Of a stretch of 64,000 bases of DNA, positions 38,101 to 50,100 are shown piece after piece; within the stretch, counting starts at the first letter, position 1, and each line of letters starts with the position of its first letter. The stretch covers positions 19,219,694-19,283,693 of the forward strand of contig CM053337.1 of assembly GCA_028583605.1 (NCBI GenBank). The letters run 5' to 3'. The position numbers and the translations under genes were made by a program. The stretch is from Dastarcus helophoroides. Taxonomy: Eukaryota > Arthropoda > Insecta > Coleoptera > Bothrideridae. Below the pieces are notes generated by a model that ran no database searches, was not told the DNA's origin, and saw only the letters and a list, made by a program, of their open reading frames with translations.

Positions 38101-41100
38101 AAAATCTTTAAATTATTTTCCACTTGAAAAATGTGTAACTAAATTAAAGAGAATATATTTTTTTGTACTATTATAACATTTTTTTGTTTTCTAATATTGT
38201 TTTGTTTTTTAAATTTTTAAACTCTTATAGATTACGCATAATTTACGTGGAATGGTCATTATTTGAAGTGCTTTTTTTTAAAAATTTTGCATTAGAATTA
38301 CCAGAAAAAAAACAGTTTTAAATCCATTAAAAAAACTCGCGTATTAATAAGAAATTTCGAAAAAAGTTTGTAAAATTATGATTTTCAATTGAAAATCTTG
38401 TCAAACTGTCTTGTGAAACTGAATAAAAATTTTGAAAACAATTTTTGGAATTCCTATAAAAACCTACTACGTTTTGGAAAAACGTAAAAGTGCAACAATA
38501 TAGTAATTTAGAGAAAAAAAAAATTCCTTTAACAGAAGGCTCAAAAGTAATAAAAATAAATCAAATCTAAACACAACAAAATTTGGTTGATTTACATTGA
38601 GCTCCCCACCGGTGACTGCTATCAAAGGTTTTTAGATAGAAAGAGACATAAAAAAATGACAATTTAAGATCAAGTAGAAATATCAAAATGACATTAATTT
38701 CTGTTGGAGTTTCGAGATAAAACGTAAATTTAACAGAACATTTTGCCACACGTTATCTTGTTTTTACACGACCTTGAATTTACGTGACATTGACTCCATG
38801 TGACCTTGAACTCCGTGACCTTCAGTTCGAGTGACCTTCAGTTCGAGTAACCTTCAATTCAAGTGACCTTTAGTTCAAGTATCTTCGGTTCAAGTGGCCT
38901 TCAGTTCAAGTGACCTTCAGTTCAAGTGAGCTTCAGTTCAAGTGAGTTTCAGTTCAAGTGACCTTCAGTCCACGTGACTTTCAGCTCATGTGCCTTCAGT
39001 TCAAGTAACCTTCAGTTCAAGTGACCTTCAGTTCAAGTGACCTTCAGTCCACGTGACGTTCAGGTCACGTGACCTTTAGTTCAAGTAACCTTCAGTTTAA
39101 GTGACCTTCAGTTCAAGTGACCTTCAGTCCACGTGATTTTCAGGTCACGCGACCTTTAGTTCAAGTAACCTTCAGTTTAAGTGACCTTCAGTTCAAGTGA
39201 CCTTCAGTCCACGTGACTTTCAGCTCACGTGACCTTCAGTTCAAATAACCTTCAGTTCAAGTGACCTTCAGTCCACGTGATTTTCAGGTCACGTGGCCTT
39301 CAGTTCAAGTAACCTTCAGTTCAAGTGACCTTCAGTTCAAGTGACCTTCAGTCCAGGTGACCTTCAGTCCACGTAACCTTCAGCTCACATGACCTTCAAC
39401 TCACGTCATCTTCAGCTCACATGACCTTCAGATCACGTGTTAAACTCACACGATATTGAACTTACGTGACCTTGAGCTAGCATGAGCTGGAACTCTAGTG
39501 ATCTTGACTTTACGATATTTTGACTCACGTAACACGACCTAACACGACTTTGCCGCACGTGACCTTCAACTCATGTATCCTTAAAATTACGTAATCTTTG
39601 ATTCACGCGGCCTTGATATCACGTAACCTTCAGCTCAGCGTGAACTTAAGATCGCGTTGAAATACAAATCTTGTCCCCTGAAATCAAGAAAGATTAAAAA
39701 ACACAGTAAAGGTTGCTTTAACGCATTTCGATAGGCAAGCTATCATCTTCAGAGAAATACTTAAACGCGTTAGAGCAACCTTTGTTGTGTTTTTTAATCT
39801 TTCTTGGTTTCAGTAGGACAAGATTTGTACTTTCAATTTTTGAAGATAACCGAAGGACCAGTCCAGTTCCACAGAAAAATTAAGATCAGCGTGACAGTTA
39901 AACTCACATGACACTCACGTGACCTTGAGTTTACATGACCTGGAAATCCAGTGACCTTGACTTTACAATATCTTGAACTCACGTGACCCCTGGCCTAACA
40001 CGACCTTGACGTGTCCTTAAGATTATGAAACCTTCGACTTACGTAGCTTTGATTTCACGTAACCTTCAACTTGCATGAACTTAAGATCACGTGGGGTTAA
40101 CCACACATGACATTAAGTTCATGTGACCTTAAGTTTGCATGAGCTGGAAATCTAGTGGCCTTGACTTTACAATATCTTGAACTTACGAGACCCCAGCCAC
40201 ACGATCTTCATCACACGTGACCTTGAACTCACGTGTCCTTAAAATTACCTAACCTTCGACTCACATGAGGTTGATCTCACATAACCTTCAACTCGCATGA
40301 ACTTAAAATTACGTGACATTCAACTTATATGACATTAAATTCACGTGACCCTGAGTTTGCATGACCTGGAAATCTAGTGACCTTGACTTCACCATATCAT
40401 GTGACCTTAAGTTTGCATGACCTGGAAATCTAGTGACCTTGATTTTACGATATCTGAAACTCACGTGACCCAGACTTAACACGACCTTGACTGCACATGA
40501 CCTTGAACTCACGTGTCCTTAAAATCACGTAACTTTCTACTCACATGGACTTACTCTCACATAACCTTCAGCTTGCATGAACATTGAACTCACATAGCAT
40601 TGAATTCACGTGACCTTTAGTTTGCATGACCTGGAAATCTAGTGATCTAGACTTTACGATATCTTGAATTCACGTGACCTCGAACTAACAAACTAACACG
40701 ACCTTGAGCGAACGTGACCTTGAACTTACCTTCAAATTACATGGCCTTGATCTCACGTGAGCTTGGTCTCTTGTGGCCTTGATCTCACGTAACCTTCAGC
40801 TCGCATGAATTTAAAATTACGTGACATTGAACTCATATGACATTGAATTCACATGCCCTTGAGTTTGCATGACCTGGAAATCTAGTGACCTTGACTTTAA
40901 CGGTATCATGTGACCTTAAGTTTGCATGACCTGGAAAACTAGTGACCTTGACTTTAACGATATCTTGAACTCACAGGACCCAGACCTAACAAGAATCCTT
41001 CGACTGCACATGGACTCTTGAACTCACGTGTCCTTGGAAAGTCAACTGTAACTTTCTACGTACATGGGACTAAAAATCTGTGATAGAGAGTGCTTCAGTT

Positions 41101-44100
41101 TGCATTAAACATTGAACTCAAGTAGAGCATTGTGAATTCACGTGACCTTTAGTTTGCTATGACTGGCAAATCTAAATGACCTAGACGTTTAACGATATTC
41201 AAATTCACGTGGACCACGAACCTTACACGCAACGTGACACATGGCCTTGATCTCACGTGACTTTAATCACTCGTGGCCTAGATCTCACGTGACCTTCAGC
41301 TCGCATGAATTTAAAATTACGTGACATTGAACTCACATGACATTGAATTCACGTGACCTTGAGTTTGAATGATCTGAACATCCAGTAACCTTGACTTTCC
41401 GATAACTTGAACTCACGTGTCCGTACGATTACGTAACCTTCTACTCACGTGGCCTTGATTTCACATAGCTTTAAACTCACATTATATTGAACGCATATGA
41501 CATTTAATTCCATGACTGGAATATCCTGTAAAATCTACTTCCATGTCTTGAACTACGTGCCCCCGACATAATACGATCTTGATCGCACGTGATCTTGAAC
41601 TTATGTGACTTTAGGTAAACTTGAACTTAAATTAACTGATGTGGCCTTGATCCTCAACTCGCGTAACCTTGAGGTCACGTTACCTTGACCTTACGTAATC
41701 TCGAATTTACATAGGCCCATGTGGCCTTGATTTAGTGACTTTCATCTTGAATAACCTTGAGATCACGTGACGCTGATGTTACGTTACCTTGAGCTTACGT
41801 AACGTTGAATTTACATTGATTCACGTGGTCTTTATCTCATGTGACTTTCAGCTCACGTGACCTTGAATCATATATCCTTGCATCACGTGACCTTGAATCA
41901 CGTGGCCTTGAGCTTACGTAATTTTTAACTTACACGACTCACCTAGGTTGCAGAAATAAGGACAATGAACCGCCTTCTTAAACAAGGATAGGTTGTGATT
42001 TTTGGGGAAAATTCCGTTCGTTAACGAATTCCATAGTTGCGAACAAAAGTCGAAATTTCAACTTTGGAAAAAAATTAGTTTTAAGAATCTTAAGACTTTG
42101 TTAGTTCGACGAATGTTGTCAAAATTGTTTAGAAAAAACTTGATAATTTGAGGAAATACGTCTCCACTTTGACTTAAGTGTCCTTGGACTCACATGATTG
42201 TTGAATCACGTGAATTTGTGCTTACGTGGCTTTGACTGCAGACGATCTTGTTCCTCGTCCTTACATGACCTTGAACGTATCCTGGTCTTGCGTCATTTTG
42301 AAGTAGAATGATCTTAACTATCCCGCATTAGCGTGAGCTTGGTCTAATACTATTTTATTATTAGATTCACCTATCTTAAAACTTAAGAATTTCATGTTTA
42401 AAGTATGAATTTTCAGAGAAAATACCGAACTGTCGCGAAATATATCCAAATTTCTAAAAAAAAATAAACAGGGGCTTCCTTAAAATGTCATAATTTACAA
42501 AGTATTCATGATCGGAAAAGTTAAGAAAATGCTCGCTTAGATTGTTCACTATCCAATAATCGTAGTAGTAATAATACTAATAATAATAGCAGTACCTGTA
42601 GGCCCCAGTCGTAATCGAACACCTTCAGCTGTATTGGTACAAATGGGTCCTCTATCGGCAACGTGAAGCTTTCGTCCCATATGGGGTTCAGATCCCTGTA
42701 CACGGTGCGCGACTTGTAGGCCACCCTGCCCCCACATTTGAATTTGACGTAGGGATCACTGAGGCCTGGAATTAAAATTTGTTTTACAACGATAATCCAG
42801 GTTGAGTAACCACACAATTAGCACCATTAAACGTCATTCTGTGTTACAAACGGATGTTATTATAGGAAAAACTGTCAGTTTTTTCGATATGGTGATAGTT
42901 GTTGAGAAAAAAAATTGTAGGGAAAAATAGATACTTGCATACCAAAGCTTTTTGACCCATATAGTAATAATTTGTGTCAAATAGAAAACGGAAGGATATA
43001 ATTTTGTTGGAACGAGCTGGTCCTTGGGTATCTTCAAAAATTGAAATAGAAATCTCTTCAATTACTCTCTGAAGATTTGGTTATCGAAATGCGTTAGAGC
43101 AACCTTTGTTGTGTTTTTTAATCTTTCTTGGTTTCAAGTGACAAGATTTCCATTTCAATTTTTGAAGGATATAATGCAGATCAAATTACATTGTTTTATT
43201 TAAATGAATATTTTCGAAGTTAGCACTAGTTCACGCAATGCAGTAATTGCGGTTGGAATAGAACATTTTAGCGCAATCCGAGATGATCTTGTAAATTGTA
43301 TTAGTCGTCGACTTATTGTAAATTGCGAATGAATGCTTTTTATCTGAGACATTATCAACACAGTTATCAGCTCCATAAATATTTGGATTGATTGTCGAAA
43401 AAAGTGTGTATATCTGAAAATGGACAATTTTTTTATTGTTCAATTAAAACACAAGAAAATTTGGATAAAATTTCAAATTTATGTATAAGTAACAATGCTT
43501 TAATTTGGTCTGCTGACTGTTCACTGTAGTAATTGGTGCAAAACACTAATTGTGCCAGCCCCACTCGCTCTTGGCTAAATTATTATGTATTCGGGGTGCT
43601 CATCTTTAGATATCATCATTGGGATCTTGTTTTTTTTTAAAGGTATCATGTTTGTTTAATTAGGGCTACAATAGTTTAGTGCTAAACTATATTCGAAAAA
43701 ATGTAATCAGTTATTTGAAATAACTAAAAAAGTTTACTTCTAATTTTGCATTTTTCGTCGTTTTTAGACAGCTGTTTTTTTTCAAGATTTTTTAAATTTA
43801 CAGTGTTTGGTATTTCCATAAAATGTTGTTTTCGAATTCAAAATATAGACTTTTTCTATATTATGTGGCTTTTCCGTTTGAAACGTTGACTTTCACCCCA
43901 AAATTTCGACTTTTTACTCGAAATTTTGGCTACAAAATTTTTAGAACATAAGAAAAATTGGAAGTTTGGACTTGGAAATATAAAAAAAGTCAAAATTTTG
44001 AAAAAAGCTCCTTAATTATGGAAGATAATAAATAGTTAACACGTTTGTGATAAATAAAAAAATGAAAATGAATAAAATAAGAAATATTTATTTAATAAAG

Positions 44101-47100
44101 TTGTACTGTTGCACACCATTGAATATAAAAATCTCTTTATCGAACAAAAATAATTACAAACGCTTATCGCTTAAGCAGAGAAAATTCTTATTAAATTGTG
44201 CACAACAAATAATAGTAAATACTTCAATTATTCGTATAAATAACATCGTTAAACTTGCCAGGGGGTTTATTTTGAGTTAGACTGCAATTTACCCAACTAC
44301 CATGAAGTTCCTAACGATAATTCTGTTTTTTAGTTTCGTCTTACTTGAACAGTTGAAACCTGCTGCTTCTGAATATGATGATAACATTTGGTGCAAAAAA
44401 GATTATTGCAAAACACAAAAATGTGAACCAATCAGCTGCACAACTGGACAAGTAGTCGGACACACTCGTTGTAAATGTTGTAAGATGTGCGTAACTATAA
44501 GTGGTAAGTTCCCCCTTGGTCCATTTAAAAATATTGTAAGCGTAAGGTTAGGTTATCAAACGAATTAAACTTTAAATTCAACAAGAAAGTATGACGCAAT
44601 GAATAGGACGATTGCTTCTCGCATAGTGGGTCACGAGTTCAAATCCTACTGCCGGCCACTTGTTTTTTAATTCTGTTACGTCAGTAAAACGCGTCTTTCA
44701 GACGTCTGGGTGTGATAATATTCGCTGTTATTGCAAAAAATTGATTCTTATGACACTTAATCTTAAACAAACTGCGCCTTAATATAATTAATAATAAAAT
44801 TGTTAGTATAGTAGAACCGGAATAGAATAAATAGCCTAAAATATCATCAAAGAAATACTTTACATTTCAGTGAAGTTGTTAATAAGGTTTTTCACATAAT
44901 TTGCAGGTGAAGGGGGGAAATGTGAAACACAACTCTTAGGTTCTCCTCCACCAAAATTCGAATGTGCCCCAGGACTGAAGTGTGAAAAGGACGTATGTCG
45001 TAACGACGGTTAAAGTAATGACAAAAATGAAAAGATCTAGTGATGTACGCGACTGCAGCAAAAAAATTTAACTCTGAAAACGAAAATTAATAAATTTATT
45101 TAAAATCGCACAAAACTTTTATTTCCTTTGATACGTAAAACGTGCTTAATAATATTTTTATTTTACAAGCATAATTAATTCATCAAGAGATAAGAAAAAA
45201 ATTTGAGCTCACCATTTTTGTCCATGGCGACCAGGCCGCTGCCCCGCCGCAGATGCACCCGCAGTTGGAAGAACGAGTGCTGCCTGAGGGCCAGCTCTCT
45301 CCTCCGGCTGACCTCATCGTTGGTGGCGAACTGAAAATCGCACATTCTGTGAACCTTCCGAAATAGAACGCGACCGCGAAATAAAAACTACACGCAATTA
45401 CCGGCAACAAGTCGGGATTAGCCGCCGCTCCCGGTGTCGGGGCTCTGGGCCTCGGCGAACCGCTGGGGGAACTGGTGGTGTCGCCGCCCCCCGCGTAGGA
45501 ACGACTCAACGGTGACTCTGAAACACACCCTGGGGGTTAATTCCTGACACGCGATTTTTGTTGATTGTTTGTTTGGTCGACCTAGTTTAAATTTGAGTGC
45601 GACGTATGGGGTAATAAAAAATGGACTGATGCTTACCCATTTTTTTTTAATTAAATTAAAATTCAGTCTTTTACAAGGCCACTGTCGGTATGACTAAGTG
45701 GTTACTGATGAAACGAAAATGGAATATGTTAACGTTATCAAATGACAAGATTTTTCCATTACTGTGGTGTTCAATAAACTTAATCGTCTATTACGTTTGT
45801 TATTAAATTTGTTGATGTTTCTAATTGGAAAGTTACTATGAAAAACAACCTGTTCGTCCTGTATGGAGTCGATGTCTGGGGCTCTGGGTGCTGGGTGAAC
45901 TGTGGTCACTGCTGAGGTCTGCTGCGTAATCGGTGGAATCCTGACGGTTTGTGCTCCCCACCGATTTTCTGAAGCCTCTCTTGTCCTTCTTATTGTGTGA
46001 CCATCGATTCTAATAATAATAAGCAAATAACGATAAAATTGTTCTTTAAGTCGAACTAAAATAGTTCACCAGTCAGTTGATTTTCTATGAATTTTTTTAA
46101 AATTTCTGTCAGATGTTACTAACAATGTTACCTAAACGCCTAAAAAATTAAAAGATCCGAGAAGATGCCAAAGCTGAGATATTCAATGTCAAACTTACGA
46201 TTAAAATGTAAGGTATAGACCCAATTTGCGGTCAAACTTTTCTATAAATTTTGTTTGAAAAAATAATATATTATGTAGGCTGATATTGTAAATAAAATAG
46301 TTGAATATGAGGGATTCTAACGATACCATTTTTGCGTAATAGAAATCTCGCGGAATTTCGATGCGGCATTTCGCACGTTAGGGAAACATTTTGAAATAAT
46401 GGTAACCTAACATCTCTACTACTTCTTCCAGATGACTTTAACTGCGTAAATTTTATCGCCTAAGCAGCGTAGTATTGTAGGCTCGGAAAATCTACTTCAA
46501 ATGGGTTTGAGGATATTATTGTATCCACGCGGACAGCCTATGCTAAAAATCAGTAGTGGTGGCAGTCCAGCGTTTACGTCTTGTTTACGTAGCGGAGACC
46601 TAAACTTTTAAAAACTTCACGTTTACTGCCGGTGAACTACCTTCTCTAAATTTCCAGAAATAGTTCTTAATATCAAAGTTTTTGAGAAAAAAAGTTGAAA
46701 TCTTGTTTTGTTACAGAGACAAAAATTCAAGACTAAAAATATCGAATATCGTCTTTAAACTCGAAATTTCGACTTTAGACTCAAAACTTCAATTTTATAA
46801 ATTACAGATTCCTTGAAATTTTACCATATCTGTCGATTGAATTTTAAGTTCTAAATTTCGAAATAAATATCAATTTTAAAATGATAGTAAGAAGTTTGAA
46901 TGTTTTGTTTTGTTAAGGAACATAAAAAGCGTAGAAAGGACATTGATTAAAAAAAAATTATATTTAGAAATTTCGATATTTTACAAAAGCGTAGAAAGGA
47001 CATTGATTTCAAAATATAATTTTTAGAAATGTCGACTTTTTTCTCGAAATTTCGACTTTACACTTAAATTTTCAACTTTTTTCTCAAAATTTCGATTTTT

Positions 47101-50100
47101 TTTTTAAATTTCGACTCTTTTCTCGAACTTTCGACTTTAATGTCAAAATTTCAGATTTAAATTCGAAATTTAGACTTGACACCCAAAATTTCGATTTTTT
47201 TTTCGAAATTTCAATTTTTTTCTCCAACTTTCGACTGTAATCTCGAAATTTCGAATTTAAACTCGAAATTTTGTCTTTAAACTCGAAATTTCGACTTTAT
47301 ACTCAAAATTTCGACTTTTTTCTCGAAATTTCAATTTGTTTTCAAAATTTTGACATTTTTTCTCGAACTTTCGACTTTAATCTCGAAATTTTGGATTTAA
47401 ACTCGAAGTTTCGTCTTTAAACTCGAAATTTCGGCTTTAAACTCAAAATTTCGACTTTTTTCTCGAAATTTCAATTTTTTTTCAAAATTTTGACAGTTTT
47501 TTCTCTAACTTTCGACTTTAATGTCGAAATTTCGGAATTAAACTCGAAATTTGGTCTTTAAACTCGAAATTTCGTCTTTAAATTCGAAATTTCGACTTTA
47601 CGCTCCTTTTTTTTTTTCAGATTTTAGTTCTGAAATTTCGATTTTAACTATTTAATTGAAAATTAGTAAGAACTTTGAAATTTTGTTTTCGTTAGGACTT
47701 AAAAGCTAGAATGACTTGATTTAAAAAAAAAATTTATATTGAAATTTTGATATTTTACAAAAGCGTAGAAAGGAAATTGATTTAAAAATATTATTTTTAA
47801 AAATGTCGATTTTGTTCTCGAAATTTCGACTTTACACTTAAACTTTCGACTTTTTTCTCGAACTTTCGACTTTAATGTCGAAATTTCAGATTTAAATTCG
47901 AAATTTCGACTTTACACTCAAAATTTCAATTTGTTTTCGAAATTTCGACGTTTTTCTCCAACTTTGGACTTTAATCTCGAAATTTCGGATTTAAACTCAA
48001 AATTTCGTCTTTAAACTCGACATTTCGACTTTATACTCAAAATTTCGACTTTTTTTCTTGAAATTTCGAAATTTTGACCTTTCTTGTCAAACTTTCGACT
48101 TTCATCTTGAAATTTCGGATGATCTAAACTCGAAATTTCTTCTTTAAACTCAAGATTTCGTCTTTAAACTCAAAATTTTGACTTTTTTTTCGAAATTTTA
48201 ATTTTTTTTTGAAATTTTGTCATTTTTCTCGAACTTTTGACTTTAATCTCGAAATTTCGGATGATCTAAACTCGAAATTTCATCTTTAAACTCGAAATTT
48301 CGGCTTTACACTCAAAATTTCGACTTTTTCTCGAAATTTCGACTTTAATGTCGAAATTTCGGCTTTAAACTAAAAATTTCGTCTTTTAACCCGAAATTTC
48401 GATTTTACACTTAAAATTTCGACCTTTTTCTCGAAAATTCCACTTTTTCCTCAAAATTTCTATTTTTTTCTTCTAAAAATCCCGAGATTACAGTCGATAT
48501 TTCAATTTTAATCTCGAAATTTCGACTTTGATATCGAATTTTTTCTCAAAATTTTCTAGATTTCGAGAATAAGTAGAAATTTCTACACTTTATGGTTAAA
48601 TTAGGCAGATGACAGTTTCGTCCCACCACTCCCCTTTCCAAACAATCTTGACAGTTAGCAGTAGGGTGCGTTCAATAATTGCTATTTTTAATTACCATAA
48701 TTTCGTCTTTTTTCTCGAAATTTCGAAATTAAGGTTAAAATTTCGAGAAAAAAGTCGAAATTTCTAGTTTTAAATTGAAATTTCGTGATTAAGATCAAAA
48801 TTTTGGGAAAAAAGTTGAAGTTTGAGAAAAAAGTAGAAATTTCAAGAAAAAAGTCAAAATTTCGGGATTAACCACGAAATTTCGAAAAAAAAGTGAAAAT
48901 TTTAGAAAAACGTAAGTTGAAATTTCGAGAAAAAAATCGAAATTTCGAGAAAAAGGTCGAAATTTAAGAAAAACTTTAGTCGAAATTTCAAGAAAAAAGT
49001 GGAAATTTAAAAAAAAATCGAAATTCCAGAAAAAGAGCCGAAATTTTGTGTTTAAAGACAAAATTCTGAGAAAAATGTCGAAATTTCGATATTAAGGTCA
49101 AAATTTCGAAAAAAAGAAGATATTAAAAAAATCGAAAAGTGAGAAGAAAAAAACTAAATTTCGAGAAAAAAGTCGAAATTTGAGTAAGACGTCGAAATTT
49201 CGAGAAAAAGTCGAAATTTTTAAAATATTTCTAGAAAAAAGTCAAAATTTCTAGTTTTAAATTGACATTCCGTGATAAGATCGAAATTTCAGGAAAAAAG
49301 GTCGAAATTTCGAGAGAAAAAAGTCGACATTCGAGAAAAAGAGTCAAAATTTCAAGAAAAATGTCGAAATTTCGAAATAAAGGTCGGAATTTCGAAAAAA
49401 AGTCGATATTTAAGAAAAAAGTCGAAAATTGAGAGAAAAAAAACGAAATTTCAAGAAAAAAATCGAATTTTCAAGAAAATAAGTCGAAATTTGATAAAAA
49501 GTCGAAATTTCGAGAAAAAAAGTTGGAATTCGAAAAAATGATTCAAAATTTCGAGAAAAAAGTCAAAATTTCAAGAAAAATATCAAAATTTTGATATTAA
49601 GGTCAAAATTTCTAAAAAATGTTGATATTTCAGAAAAAAGTCGAAAATTGAGGAAAAAAACGAAATTTCGACAAAAAAGTCGAAATTTGAGAGATACGTC
49701 GAAATTCCGAGAAAAAAGTCAAAATTTCGAAATATTTCGAGAAAAAAGTCGTGATTTGAGAGAAAAAGTCAAAAATTGAGAAAAAATTCCAAGATTAAGA
49801 TCGAAATTTTGAGAAAAAAAAGTCGAAATTTGAGAAAAACCTAAGCTGAAATTTCGAGAAAAAAGTCGAAATTTGGAAAAAAAAGTCGAAATTTTAAGTT
49901 TAAAGTCGAAATTTCGAGAACAATGTCGAAATATCGAAATATTTCGAGAAAAAAGTCGTGATTTGAGAAAAAAAGTCGAAAATTGAGGAAAAAAACCCAA
50001 ATTTCGAAAAAAAAGTCGAAATTTCAGAAAAAACTCAAAATTTCTAAATATTCCGAGGGAAAAAAATCGAAATTTCAAAAAAAGGGTCGAAATTTCGGGA

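Noticed and set aside
44047..44280. A 77-codon plus-strand frame just before the cysteine-rich gene
   Set aside because: It overlaps the TATA box region, is biased to Lys/Asn/Ile as expected of AT-rich DNA, and has no domain.
44590..44660. Functional tRNA gene
   Set aside because: The B-box-like word and 3' end are present, but the 5' acceptor strand and a proper T stem are missing.
45694..46026. Alternative minus-strand frame over exon 3 (RWGAQTVRIPPITQQTS)
   Set aside because: It is open, but its phase does not fit the neighbouring exons; the other frame gives a Ser-rich linker that fits both sides.
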